A stretch of 64,000 nucleotides of DNA from Lamprobacter modestohalophilus (GTDB taxonomy: Bacteria > Pseudomonadota > Gammaproteobacteria > Chromatiales > Chromatiaceae): NCBI RefSeq assembly GCF_016583905.1, contig NZ_NRRY01000006.1:84420-148419 (forward strand), given 5' to 3'. Position 1 is the stretch's first letter. Every line of letters begins with the position of its first letter. The position numbers and the translations under genes were made by a program. Below the pieces are notes generated by a model. The model made no database searches. It was not told where the DNA came from and worked only from the letters and a program-made list of their open reading frames with translations. Below, one piece after another: positions 12,164 through 21,021 of this stretch.

Positions 12164-12352
12164 GGTTACCGTTAGGTTGTTAAATTACAACAGCTGTCTC
12201 AAAGGCCGCGAAGCAGGGCTGTTTATGTACGCTGGGCAGGCGTTTAGTGGGTTATCGGCTCGGCGCGGAAGACTCGGCGAGCAAGACTAGGAGCGCCCAC
12301 TCGAGACATTGGCAGCACGGCAGAACATGAACGTCGACGGGAGGGTACTCTG

Positions 12353-13072
12353 ATGCTGCTGAACGTGGCGAAAAGGCTACAGAAGGACGTCGCCGCGCTC
12401 GCTTTTGGTCCACCAGTGGCCTTTGTCTACAACCCGCTCGCCTACGCCTGGGATGCTCACGCGGCTTATCTGGAGCGCTATGGTGAAGGCCGCCGCTCGG
12501 TCGTGCTCTTGGGCATGAATCCGGGTCCATTCGGGATGGCTCAGACCGGCGTGCCCTTTGGCGACGTCGAGATGGTGCGCGATTGGCTCGGTATCGAGGC
12601 GCCAGTGGGTGCGCCAGCAGCACAGCATCCGAAGCGGCCGGTGCTCGGGTTTCAGTGTCCGCGCCGAGAGGTCAGCGGCCAGCGGCTTTGGGGTTGGGCG
12701 CGGGCGCGTTTCGGCACGCCAGAGCGCTTCTTTGCGCAATGCTTCGTGGTCAATTATTGCCCGTTAGCGTTCATGACCGAGACCGGGCGGAATTTGACGC
12801 CGGACGCCTTGCCTGCTGATGAGAGAGCGCCGTTGTTTGCCGCCTGCGATCGGGCGCTGCGGTCGACAATAGATCTGCTCGAGCCCGCGCATGTCATTGG
12901 AATCGGCCGGTTCGCCGAGGATCGGGCGCGCGCCGCGCTGGCGGGGCGTGCTCTTCAGATCGGCCGCATCCTGCATCCAAGCCCCGCGAGTCCGGCCGCG
13001 AATCGGGGCTGGGCGGAGCAGGCGGAGCGAGGATTATTGCAGTTGGGTATTCAGCTTCCAGACAGCGCTTGA
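12353..13072 (+). CDS. SMUG1-type uracil-DNA glycosylase
   Basis: A 239-residue base-excision repair enzyme that removes uracil (and in studied homologues 5-hydroxymethyluracil) from DNA. The segment GMNPGPFGMAQTGVPFG (54-70) is almost identical to the vertebrate SMUG1 active-site loop. The second motif is HPSPASP with His208, followed by ANRGW. NYCPLAFM supplies another conserved strand. GGGAGG upstream supports ATG 12353. SMUG1 is scattered in bacteria, so its presence suggests transfer at some point, but composition does not differ obviously from the neighbours. Confidence 0.92.
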   Translation: MLLNVAKRLQKDVAALAFGPPVAFVYNPLAYAWDAHAAYLERYGEGRRSVVLLGMNPGPFGMAQTGVPFGDVEMVRDWLGIEAPVGAPAAQHPKRPVLGFQCPRREVSGQRLWGWARARFGTPERFFAQCFVVNYCPLAFMTETGRNLTPDALPADERAPLFAACDRALRSTIDLLEPAHVIGIGRFAEDRARAALAGRALQIGRILHPSPASPAANRGWAEQAERGLLQLGIQLPDSA

Positions 13073-13170
13073 GACGCTCATCGACTTGCCATGATCTACT
13101 TGCCCTCATCGACTGACTGCTCGAACCTCGAGAGCGTGCGTGGACGAGGGGGCGCAAGTGGGGGGCTGCT

Positions 13171-13205
13171 ATGCTTGATCGCTCGGCAGCGATCACTAGC
13201 GATCA
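13171..13205 (+). promoter_or_regulatory. Conserved palindrome upstream of AAA/PD-(D/E)XK gene 1
   Basis: The inverted repeat TGATCGCT (13176-13183) / AGCGATCA (13188-13195) is followed by a third AGCGATCA at 13198-13205. It directly follows a TATGCT that could be an extended -10 (TGCTATGCT, 13168-13176). The same arrangement recurs before the paralog at 14899-14925, so a shared operator is likely. Confidence 0.45.
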
Positions 13206-13223
13206 ATGAGGAGCGGTGTGACG

Positions 13224-14798
13224 ATGCGCTTTTTCAATACCGAGGGGCCTGTGCGGGCCGATCTACATTACCTGCTGCCACCGCTCACGCGCTGGGATCT
13301 GGAGGAGGTGCTGGCGCTGATTGAGCAGAAGAAATACTTCCTGCTCCACGCTCCTCGCCAGACCGGTAAGACGTCCTGTTTATTGGCGCTGATGGCGCAT
13401 CTGAACCGCGAGGGGCAGTATCGAGCGGTCTATGCCAATCTAGAGGTGGCGCAGACCACACGCGAGGATGTCACTCGTGGCATGGCGGCCATCTGTAGCG
13501 TGCTGGGACGTTCGATCGAGTTTTATCTCCAAGACCCGAGCATCGATGCTTGGAATCAGACCTTTGGACCGCGCCTGACCCCAGAGGATCGTCTGTTGCG
13601 GCTCTTGGCGACTTGGGCCAGCGCTGACGAGCGCCCGGCCGTGCTGTTGCTCGACGAGGTCGATGCGCTCGTCGGCGACACGCTTGTCGCCCTGCTGCGC
13701 CAACTGCGGGCCGGCTATTCCCAGCGTCCGCAAGCCTTTCCTAACACAGTCATCCTCTGCGGCGTGCGCGATCTGCGCGACTATCGCATCCACGCCCGCT
13801 CCGAGCCGGCGCCGATCACCGGCGGCAGTGCCTTCAACATCAAGGCCGAGTCGTTGCGTCTGGGTGATTTCAGCGAGGCGGAAACGCGGACCTTGCTGCA
13901 AGAGCATACCCAAGAAACCGGTCAGGTCTTCACCCCGGAGGCGCTGCAGCAGGTCTGGACCCTGACCCAAGGTCAGCCCTGGCTGGTCAACGCATTGGCC
14001 TATCAGGCCTGTTTCCGCTCCCGCGAGGGACGCGATCGCACCCGGCCAATCGATGCAGCGATGATTGACGCAGCCAAGGAGTACCTGATCCTCAATCGCG
14101 TCACCCATCTCGATCAACTGGCCGACAAGCTGCGTGAGGAGCGGGTGCGACGCATCATCGAGCCGATGCTGGCAGGCGAGTCGCTCGACAGTGTGCCCTT
14201 GGACGATCGCGACTATCTGGTCGATCTCGGCCTGCTGCGCCGTGCGGCTGGTGGAGGCCTGGTGGTCGCCAATCCGATCTATCGAGAAGTCTTGCCGCGC
14301 ATGTTGGCACTCGGTCCGCAGGATTCCCTGCCGCAGATCAGCCCGACCTGGCTCGATGAGCAGGGCCAGCTTGATCTTGAGGCGCTACTCGCGGCCTTTC
14401 TCGACTTCTGGCGTCAGCATGGCGAGCCGCTGCTGAAAAGTGCCCCCTATCATGAGATCGCCCCGCATCTGGTGCTGATGGCCTTTCTGCACCGGGTGGT
14501 CAACGGCGGCGGCACGTTGGAGCGCGAGTATGCCATCGGCGCCGGGCGCATGGATCTGTGTCTGCGCTATGGCGCGGTGACGCTCGGCATCGAACTCAAG
14601 GTTTGGCGTGATGGGCGTCCCGATCCGTTGGCGCGCGGGCTCGAGCAGCTCGATGGCTATCTGGCCGGTTTGGGGCTCGAGTGCGGTTGGCTGGTACTCT
14701 TCGATCGCCGCAGTGGACAGCCGCCGATCGAGGAGCGCACCCGCGTTGATGAGGCGCTCAGTCCAAGTGGGCGGCGGATTCAGGTGATTCGGGCCTGA
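13224..14798 (+). CDS. AAA-family ATPase with C-terminal PD-(D/E)XK nuclease-like domain (copy 1)
   Basis: 524 residues. The N-terminal P-loop is APRQTGKTS (43-51) and the Walker B is LLLDEVDAL (about 142-150). The C-terminal PD-(D/E)XK core is GRMDL and, 12 residues later, GIELKVW (about 441-459), with Asp and Glu-x-Lys present. The family is common and multi-copy in purple sulfur bacteria and cyanobacteria; its function is not established. Start ATG 13224 (MRFFNTEGP) has GAGGAG upstream and matches the paralog. The gene following it is of exactly the same length and identical over long stretches. Confidence 0.85.
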   Translation: MRFFNTEGPVRADLHYLLPPLTRWDLEEVLALIEQKKYFLLHAPRQTGKTSCLLALMAHLNREGQYRAVYANLEVAQTTREDVTRGMAAICSVLGRSIEFYLQDPSIDAWNQTFGPRLTPEDRLLRLLATWASADERPAVLLLDEVDALVGDTLVALLRQLRAGYSQRPQAFPNTVILCGVRDLRDYRIHARSEPAPITGGSAFNIKAESLRLGDFSEAETRTLLQEHTQETGQVFTPEALQQVWTLTQGQPWLVNALAYQACFRSREGRDRTRPIDAAMIDAAKEYLILNRVTHLDQLADKLREERVRRIIEPMLAGESLDSVPLDDRDYLVDLGLLRRAAGGGLVVANPIYREVLPRMLALGPQDSLPQISPTWLDEQGQLDLEALLAAFLDFWRQHGEPLLKSAPYHEIAPHLVLMAFLHRVVNGGGTLEREYAIGAGRMDLCLRYGAVTLGIELKVWRDGRPDPLARGLEQLDGYLAGLGLECGWLVLFDRRSGQPPIEERTRVDEALSPSGRRIQVIRA

Positions 14799-14893
14799 TC
14801 GCGACGCTGGAGCGCATCGGCCCGAGGCGCTCAGTCTGGATAGGCAGCGCGTTTGGCTGCTTCGGCCCTGAGTGCTACGACGGTTAGCGGGCA

Positions 14894-14928
14894 CTGCTAT
14901 GCTTGATCGTTCAGCAGCGATCAATGAG
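14894..14928 (+). promoter_or_regulatory. Conserved palindrome upstream of AAA/PD-(D/E)XK gene 2
   Basis: Repeats the arrangement seen before copy 1: TGCTATGCT (extended -10-like, 14895-14903) runs into an imperfect inverted repeat, TGATCGTT / AGCGATCA, within 14904-14923. The two upstream regions agree over about 40 bases, whereas the flanking DNA does not. Confidence 0.4.
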
Positions 14929-14940
14929 GGCGGTGAGGCC

Positions 14941-16515
14941 ATGCGCTTTTTCAATACCGAAGGGCCGGTGCGGGCCGATAAACATTACCTGCTACCGCCG
15001 CTGCAGCGCTGGCACCTCGATGAGGTGCTTGCATTGATTGAGGGAGAAAAATATTTCCTGCTCCACGCCCCGCGCCAGACCGGCAAGACCTCCTGCTTGC
15101 TGGCGTTGATGGCGCATCTGAACCGCGAGGGACGGTATCGGGCGGTGTATGCCAATCTGGAAGGCGCGCAGGCCTATCGCGAGCGCATCGAGCCGGCGAT
15201 GGCGACCATCGTCACCGACATCGCCATGTGGGCCAGCGATGGCGTCGGGGATACCGAAGCCCCAGCCCTGGCCCGCGAGGTGCTGGCGCAAACACCGCCA
15301 GGCTCGGCGCTTGGGGTCTTTTTGAGCCGCTGGTGCGCGCGCCTAGAGGCTCCGCTCGTGCTCTTGCTCGATGAGGTCGATGCCCTGGTCGGCGACACCC
15401 TGATCTCGCTGCTGCGCCAGTTACGGGCCGGTTATACCAAGCGCCCCAATGCCTTCCCCAGCAGCCTGGTGCTGTGCGGCGTGCGCGATCTGCGCGACTA
15501 TCGCATCCATTCCAGTGCGCAACAGGCCGTCATCACCGGCGGCAGTGCCTTCAACATCAAGGCCGAGTCGTTGCGTCTGGGTGATTTCAGCGAGGCGGAA
15601 ACGCGGACCTTGCTGCAAGAACATACCCAAGAGACCGGTCAGGTCTTTACCCCGGAGGCGCTGCAGCAGGTTTGGACGCTCACCCAAGGCCAGCCCTGGC
15701 TGGTCAACGCACTGGCCTATCAGGCCTGTTTTCGCTCGCCCGAGGGGCGCGATCGCACCCGGCCGATCGATGCGGCGATGATCGAGGCGGCCAAGGAGCA
15801 TCTCATCCTCAATCGCGTCACCCATCTCGATCAACTGGCCGATAAGCTACGCGAGGAGCGGGTGCGACGCATCATTGAGCCGATGTTGGCGGGCGAGTCG
15901 CTGGAGCAGCTACCGCTCAGCGACCTCGAATATCTGACCGATCTCGGGCTGTTACGCCAGCGCAATGGCGGTGGCATCGAGATCGCCAATCCGATCTACC
16001 GCGAGGTCTTGCCGCGCACCCTGGCCCTGGTGCCTCAGGCCTCGCTGCCCAGCATCAGCCCGACCTGGCTCGATGAGCAGGGCCAGCTTGATCCGGAGCA
16101 GCTGTTAGCGGCCTTCCTCGACTTCTGGCGCCAGCATGGCGAGCCGCTGCTCAAGAGCGCGCCCTATCATGAGATCGCCCCGCATCTGGTGCTGATGGCC
16201 TTTCTGCACCGGGTGGTCAACGGCGGCGGCACCTTGGAGCGCGAGTATGCGATCGGCGCCGGGCGCATGGATCTGTGTCTGCACTATGGCGCGGTGACGC
16301 TCGGCATCGAGCTGAAGGTCTGGCGCGATGGCCGGCCTGATCCGCTCTCGCGCGGCTTGGGGCAACTTGATGGCTATTTGGCCGGGTTGGGACTGGACGG
16401 CGGCTGGCTGGTGCTCTTCGATCGCCGTTCCGCACAGCCGCCGATCGAGGAGCGTACCGGCGTTGACGAGGCGCTCAGTCCGGGTGGCCGTCGGATTCAG
16501 GTGATTCGGGCCTGA
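14941..16515 (+). CDS. AAA-family ATPase with C-terminal PD-(D/E)XK nuclease-like domain (copy 2)
   Basis: 524 residues, the same length as copy 1. P-loop APRQTGKTS, Walker B LLLDEVDAL and nuclease core GRMDL / GIELKVW are all retained. From about residue 195 onward it is nearly identical to copy 1, including the entire SAFNIKAESLRLGDF to RRIIEPMLAGES stretch. Residues about 75-135 are wholly different and look like a swapped block. ATG 14941 is preceded by GAGGGCGGTGAGG. Both copies seem intact, so both may be functional with different specificities. Confidence 0.85.
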   Translation: MRFFNTEGPVRADKHYLLPPLQRWHLDEVLALIEGEKYFLLHAPRQTGKTSCLLALMAHLNREGRYRAVYANLEGAQAYRERIEPAMATIVTDIAMWASDGVGDTEAPALAREVLAQTPPGSALGVFLSRWCARLEAPLVLLLDEVDALVGDTLISLLRQLRAGYTKRPNAFPSSLVLCGVRDLRDYRIHSSAQQAVITGGSAFNIKAESLRLGDFSEAETRTLLQEHTQETGQVFTPEALQQVWTLTQGQPWLVNALAYQACFRSPEGRDRTRPIDAAMIEAAKEHLILNRVTHLDQLADKLREERVRRIIEPMLAGESLEQLPLSDLEYLTDLGLLRQRNGGGIEIANPIYREVLPRTLALVPQASLPSISPTWLDEQGQLDPEQLLAAFLDFWRQHGEPLLKSAPYHEIAPHLVLMAFLHRVVNGGGTLEREYAIGAGRMDLCLHYGAVTLGIELKVWRDGRPDPLSRGLGQLDGYLAGLGLDGGWLVLFDRRSAQPPIEERTGVDEALSPGGRRIQVIRA

Positions 16516-16648
16516 TCGCAAGGCTCATGGCGCCATGACAGTGAGAAGAGACGATGAATAGAATCGCTACAGACTTTGAAGCAGGCAAAGGAATGAACCC
16601 TTCTTCAAAGAAAACGCTAACCATGGACTGCGAGCAGCAAGACAATAG

Positions 16649-16668
16649 CCGCTGATCAACAGCGGTTT
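16649..16668 (+). terminator. Possible terminator between convergent genes
   Basis: CCGCTG (16649-16654) and CAGCGG (16660-16665) form a six-base-pair stem with a five-base loop followed by TTT. It lies between the AAA gene and the oppositely oriented ATPase subunit A gene. The stem is short and the T-run minimal. Confidence 0.3.
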
Positions 16669-16679
16669 GCTGTGCTCCT

Positions 16680-18662
16680 TCAGGCGCTGGCGTCCTCAAC
16701 AGACCCCACCGGCACCGCCACCTCATCCGCCAAGCTGGCGATCTCGTTCAGCAGCCGCTTGTAATCCGGACTCTCGGGCGCAGCATAGTTGAAGTTCTTG
16801 AACAGCCCAGTGAGCTTGATGAAGAACTCGCGCGCGGCGCCTTTGCCGTCGAAGTCATACTCGCGATGCACCAGCTCGTAGACCCGCTCGAAGGTCATCT
16901 GCTGACGTTCGATCGGCACCGAGGCATCGACCTTGTCGAAGGCATCCTGCTGTAGGAAGACCATGTCGACGAACAGCGCCTTCTGATAGATCAGGTAGTC
17001 AGCCAGGGTCACGCCTTCCTCGCCGGTGACCTGCATCATCTGCTGCACGCGGTCGCCTTGGCGCAGCAGCTCTTGGATGCGCTTGACCCGCGTGACCCAG
17101 CTCGGATCGATGTGCGCGCCATACCAGTCGGCGAGCTGGTCAAGATAGCGTGACCAGGAGATCAGCGGATCGATGGCGGGGTAGAAGCGCTTGTAGGCGC
17201 GGTCATAGGACAGCCCCAAGAAGGTCTTCACCGTGCTTAGGGTCGACTGGGTGACCGGCTCCTCGAAGTTGCCGCCCGCTGGCGAGACGGAGCCGATCAT
17301 AGTCAGGCTGCCGTGGCTACCGTCGGCGGTGCGAAATACACCGGCGCGCTCGTAGACGCTGCGGATCGAGGAGTCGAGATAGGCCGGGAAGGCCTCTTCG
17401 CCTGGGATCTCCTCGAGTCGGCCCGAGGTCTCGCGCATCGCCTGCGCCCAGCGTGAGGTGGAGTCGGCCAGCAGCAGCACCTGATAGCCCATCTGGCGGT
17501 AATACTCGCCCAGCGTGATGCCGGTGTAGATCGAGGCCTCACGCGCCGCGACCGGCATTGACGAGGTGTTGCAGACGATGATGGTGCGGTCCATCAGCGA
17601 GCCGCCGGTCATCGGATCGGTGAGCCCAGGGAACTCGGTCAGCGTCTCGACCACCTCGCCAGCACGCTCGCCGCAGGCAACGACGATGACGATATCGACC
17701 GACGAATGCTTGGCGATCAAATGCTGCAGCACCGTCTTGCCGGCGCCGAACGGCCCTGGGATACAGCCGGTGCCGCCGCGGGCGATCGGGAAGAAGGTAT
17801 CGACCAGCCGGATCGTCGTGATCATCGGCTCGGAGGGATACAGGCGCTCGATGGCGCGGGTACGCAGCATACGCTCGGTCAGTGGGCGCCGGACTGGCCA
17901 GCGTCGGGTCAGATCCAGCGAGCGTTCCAGGCCATGTTGATCGCGGATGCGCACCACTGGCGTATCGACGGTGACGCTGCCCTCGCGAATCCATGTCACC
18001 TCGACTTCGCCGAGCTGGTCGAAGGGCACCATGATCTTGTGCGAGAAGGTGCCCTCTTGGACGGTGCCGAGCACGCCACCGGCCTTGAGCTTGGCCCCGG
18101 CCTGCACGCGCGGCACGAACGACCATTTCTTACCCTGATCCAGCGCCGGCATCTCGACCCCGCGCGGCAGGAAGGTGCCATGGCGCACGGCTAGGCTCTC
18201 CAGCGGATTCTGCAGCCCGTCGTAGACCTGGCCGAGCAGACCGGGACCAAGCGTCACCGAGAGCAGATCACCGCTCTGCACCACCGGATCGCCAATCGAC
18301 ACCCCAGCGGTGTCCTCGAACACCTGCACATCGGCGAAGCGACCGCGCACCCGCAGCACCTCGGCCTTGAGTCGTTCTTGGACGCCGCTCTCGGAGGGAC
18401 GACGCGGCGCGATATAGACCACCTCGTTCTTCACCAGCGGCAGCGGCGCGCCCTCGTCGCTGCCACCCTCAATGGTGACCAGCGATTCCTGCACCGCGAC
18501 CACGCGCGTCGGCACCGGCGCTGGGTGCGAGCCCGAGCCCGAGCCCGAACTCGAGGCTGGGCCCGAGCCAGATGCTGGACCCGAGCCCGATGTCGTGTGC
18601 GCGGTCTTCGGCGATGGTTCAACCGCAGCCGCAGCCGCTCTGTGATCAGCCACAATCAGCAT
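16680..18662 (-). CDS. ntpA: V/A-type ATPase catalytic subunit A
   Basis: 660 residues, the catalytic subunit of a V/A-type rotary ATPase. The Walker A is GPFGAGKTVL, followed by the bulge region of the A subunit; LLADSTSRWAQAMRE and PAYLDSSIRSVYERAG are typical. The first ~50 residues are an unusual Ser/Gly/Pro-rich extension (SGSGPASGSGPASSSGSGSG) before the conserved start at TRVVAVQESLVTIEGG. The start could be ATG 18662 or the GTG three codons later, which is better spaced from AGAGG. It is the last gene of the operon, 72 bases after the DUF2764 gene, and the gap is filled by a heptamer array. Confidence 0.95.
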   Translation of the reverse strand: MLIVADHRAAAAAVEPSPKTAHTTSGSGPASGSGPASSSGSGSGSHPAPVPTRVVAVQESLVTIEGGSDEGAPLPLVKNEVVYIAPRRPSESGVQERLKAEVLRVRGRFADVQVFEDTAGVSIGDPVVQSGDLLSVTLGPGLLGQVYDGLQNPLESLAVRHGTFLPRGVEMPALDQGKKWSFVPRVQAGAKLKAGGVLGTVQEGTFSHKIMVPFDQLGEVEVTWIREGSVTVDTPVVRIRDQHGLERSLDLTRRWPVRRPLTERMLRTRAIERLYPSEPMITTIRLVDTFFPIARGGTGCIPGPFGAGKTVLQHLIAKHSSVDIVIVVACGERAGEVVETLTEFPGLTDPMTGGSLMDRTIIVCNTSSMPVAAREASIYTGITLGEYYRQMGYQVLLLADSTSRWAQAMRETSGRLEEIPGEEAFPAYLDSSIRSVYERAGVFRTADGSHGSLTMIGSVSPAGGNFEEPVTQSTLSTVKTFLGLSYDRAYKRFYPAIDPLISWSRYLDQLADWYGAHIDPSWVTRVKRIQELLRQGDRVQQMMQVTGEEGVTLADYLIYQKALFVDMVFLQQDAFDKVDASVPIERQQMTFERVYELVHREYDFDGKGAAREFFIKLTGLFKNFNYAAPESPDYKRLLNEIASLADEVAVPVGSVEDASA

Positions 18663-18689
18663 CCTCTCAGTGATTCAGTCATCTTGGTC

Positions 18690-18738
18690 CACTCGCCACT
18701 CGCCACTCGCCACTCACCACTCACCACTCACCACTCAC
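18690..18738. repeat. Tandem heptamer array CACTCGC/CACTCAC
   Basis: Seven contiguous heptamers: three CACTCGC and four CACTCAC. The array contains the stop codon of the DUF2764 subunit (18735-18737 on the minus strand) and fills most of the spacer before subunit A. The reverse-complement unit GTGAGTG recurs as an array at 63940-64000. Confidence 0.9.
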
Positions 18739-19484
18739 GCAGCGGTCTCGGCAAGCAGCGTCTCGAGCGCTTCGAGTCCAGTCCCGAGCCCGGTTTGGCT
18801 CTCAGCAGAGCGCCCCTCATGGAGTCCAGCCTCGACCAGATGAGCAAAACGCTCCAGCGCCGCGCCGGCATCGTAACGGGTCCAGCGTGCGACCAGGTCC
18901 CAGCAGGCGACATAGGCCACCACCGCCTCGAAATCGAACGTATGCTCGGCGCCGATGCGCTCGAGATGCGTCCAGACGGTGCCGAGCAGCAGACGCTCCA
19001 GACCCAAGGCGTCGTCGCGCTCAAGCAGGCGCTTGGCCTCTGGCAGCCAGGGGAACACCCGCTCCAGGCGAAAATGCGGCTCGCCCCAATGGCGCCGGAT
19101 CAGCGGTACCCAGCGGCCGAAGCCCCAGCGCCGCCGCTCGGAGGGCGCAAGGCCACCGGCATGCCGATGGCGCAGCGCGGCAACCAGGGTGCGCATCTCC
19201 AGGCGCCAGATCACCAGCTCGCGGACGAAGTCGTTGTGGATCTCGGCGATGCCCTGATCGGCCTGACGCACTAGGGCTTCGTCATCGATCTCAAAACGCT
19301 GATCCTTCCAAGCGATCAGTGCCTCAAACTTGGCGAGATCTTCGGCATCCTCGGGCTCGAGCCAGCGCAGCCGCATCTCTAGGCGCAGCCTTGAGAGCGG
19401 CGTCTGCTTGGCACCGAACAGCGGCCCGTGCGCGGGCAACGAAGTTAACAATGTTAAGTAGCGGTCACTCGGTGCCATTGCCAT
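18735..19484 (-). CDS. V-type ATPase accessory subunit, DUF2764 (subunit C-like)
   Basis: 249 residues. In bacterial V/A-type operons of the chlamydial kind, a DUF2764 protein is encoded between subunits E and A and probably replaces subunit C/d as the central-stalk socket. The N-terminal YLTLLTSLPAHG, the acidic EPEDAEDLAKFEALIAW and the helix-rich remainder fit that family. No nucleotide-binding motif is present. It lies between E and A as expected. The stop codon is inside a heptamer array. Confidence 0.75.
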   Translation of the reverse strand: MAMAPSDRYLTLLTSLPAHGPLFGAKQTPLSRLRLEMRLRWLEPEDAEDLAKFEALIAWKDQRFEIDDEALVRQADQGIAEIHNDFVRELVIWRLEMRTLVAALRHRHAGGLAPSERRRWGFGRWVPLIRRHWGEPHFRLERVFPWLPEAKRLLERDDALGLERLLLGTVWTHLERIGAEHTFDFEAVVAYVACWDLVARWTRYDAGAALERFAHLVEAGLHEGRSAESQTGLGTGLEALETLLAETAA

Positions 19485-19494
19485 CGCCTAGCGC

Positions 19495-19706
19495 AGGCCT
19501 GCCATGGAAGAGGTGGCTCTTCGCCCGGACGCGAGGCGGTTCGTCACCGTCTTGCCCTTTGTACCGACCGTGGAACTCAATGCTCGCCGCACGACCGAGC
19601 TGACCTTCGCACCGACCGCACCGAACGTTGGGCTTAACGTGAGACTCGCCGACAAGCTGGCCCTGGCCATTGGGCTGGCTGCTGAAGTGAACTCTAGGCC
19701 TGCCAT
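19495..19706. other. Spacer between E and DUF2764 genes, flanked by 11-base direct repeats
   Basis: The 221-base spacer between two genes of the ATPase operon is bounded by AGGCCTGCCAT at 19495-19505 and again at 19696-19706. Both strands are open across it, but neither translation resembles a known family. It could be an insertion scar in the operon. Confidence 0.45.
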
Positions 19707-20446
19707 CACTTAACGGTCCCTTCCAGGATCGCCCGAAAGCGCGGCTGCAGATGCGCCAGGATCAGCTCGGCGACCTTCTCGTCGCTGAGATCGATCTCGA
19801 TCTGCTTGTTGCGCAGCTGGATGCGGATGCCGTGGGCCTCGTCGTCGGAGACCTGGAAATTGACCCCTTCCTCGAGCACCTCGGAGGCCACCGCCAGCAC
19901 GAAGTGCGAGAGCGAGCCTTCGCGCAGTTCGAGCGGATTGCGGCGCAGCTCTTCGATGCCGATCAGCTCGCGCGGCAGCACGATCTCGACCTGATCGCCG
20001 GGCTCGATGCCGGCCTCGTCGCGACCGCGCCGCGCTACCTCTAGGATCAGCTGCTGCAGGAATTCCTCACGCTCGAGCTCGGTGGTGATCAGCCGCCGGA
20101 CCTTCTCACTGATGGCGCCGGTCAGCACCGCCGTCATCCGCAGCACGGTATCGCGCATAGCCAGGCGCAGCGCGTCTTCGCCAGCGGTCTTGAGGGCTGC
20201 GGCCTCTTGGCGTGCATCGTTGATCAGGCGCTCAGCCTCAGCCTCAGCCTCGGCGCGGATGCGCGTGGCCTGCTGGCGCGCCTCCTGCTCGATTCGGGCC
20301 GCCTCGGCGCGGCCTTTGGTGACCCCCTCATCGCGCAGGCGTTGGATCAGGGCGTCGACCCCGGCCGAGGTCGCGCTCGCCGGGGGTCTCTCGCGGGCGG
20401 TGTCGCGGGTCATCTCGCGGGCTGTCTCGAGCTTGGGCTCAGTCAT
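19706..20446 (-). CDS. ntpE: V/A-type ATPase subunit E
   Basis: 246 residues forming the peripheral stalk. Residues about 40-95 are a continuous Ala/Glu/Arg-rich helix (EAARIEQEARQQATRIRAEA), followed by the globular head. ATG 20446 (MTEPKLE) is chosen because GGGAG lies 8 bases upstream; a longer frame starts at 20494. The 128-base spacer to the K gene holds two small hairpins (CCCCC/GGGGG and CACGG/CCGTG), so a separate E-DUF2764-A transcript is possible. Confidence 0.88.
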   Translation of the reverse strand: MTEPKLETAREMTRDTARERPPASATSAGVDALIQRLRDEGVTKGRAEAARIEQEARQQATRIRAEAEAEAERLINDARQEAAALKTAGEDALRLAMRDTVLRMTAVLTGAISEKVRRLITTELEREEFLQQLILEVARRGRDEAGIEPGDQVEIVLPRELIGIEELRRNPLELREGSLSHFVLAVASEVLEEGVNFQVSDDEAHGIRIQLRNKQIEIDLSDEKVAELILAHLQPRFRAILEGTVK

Positions 20447-20574
20447 CGAAAACTCCCGGTTGAAACCTCCCCCTTCCGGGGGATCATGCCGCACGGAAAA
20501 GGCGTCACCGCTTCCGTGCTGTCTCGTCCGGCTGGACCGGGCGTGAGCGTGGATTGAAACATCGGGATGATCCT

Positions 20575-21021
20575 TTAAGCCGGAATGTTGCCAGCAAGCA
20601 CCAGCGCGAAGACGAAGACGAACACCGAGAAGCCTTCGACGATGGCCGCGGGCGCCAGCGACAAGCCAAAGATCTCCGGCTTCACCTTCATCGCCTGGAT
20701 CGCCGAGGCGCAGGCGCGACCCTGCAACACGCTGGCATAGAGCAGTGCGATGCCGGCCAGCAGGCCGATGCCGAACAGGCCAGGGGCAGCGGTGTCGGTG
20801 ACCTCGCGTTGTAGCGTGAACATGATCACGATGCCGTAGATGACGCCGGTGGAGGGCATCACCGAGACACCGAGATAGCGGCCATGGCCAGACTCGGTAT
20901 CGACCATGGCGCCGATCGCGGCCTGGCCAGCGATGGCGCAGCCGATGATGCTGCCGATGGCGCCGAGTGCCAGGGCGCCGTACATGCCTGCCCAGCCGAG
21001 CGCGACAACCAACTGGTTCAT
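20575..21021 (-). CDS. ntpK: V/A-type ATPase membrane rotor subunit K
   Basis: 148 residues and four hydrophobic helices, i.e. two fused c-type hairpins. The ion-binding glutamate is in the second hairpin (PAAIVEGFSVFVFV). The first hairpin has MPSTGVIYGIVIMF, with no carboxylate. One carboxylate per four helices is the V-type pattern. Start ATG 21021 overlaps the stop of subunit I (ATGA); a longer frame begins at 21081 within subunit I. Proton or sodium specificity cannot be judged by eye. Confidence 0.92.
   Translation of the reverse strand: MNQLVVALGWAGMYGALALGAIGSIIGCAIAGQAAIGAMVDTESGHGRYLGVSVMPSTGVIYGIVIMFTLQREVTDTAAPGLFGIGLLAGIALLYASVLQGRACASAIQAMKVKPEIFGLSLAPAAIVEGFSVFVFVFALVLAGNIPA

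Noticed and set aside
13440..14117. 225-codon minus-strand frame opposite AAA gene 1
   Set aside because: Shadow frame; the same kind of shadow appears opposite the paralog.
19504..19713. 69-codon plus-strand frame in the ATPase operon spacer
   Set aside because: It is antisense to the operon, has no domain, and its start lies within the direct repeat; treated as spacer.
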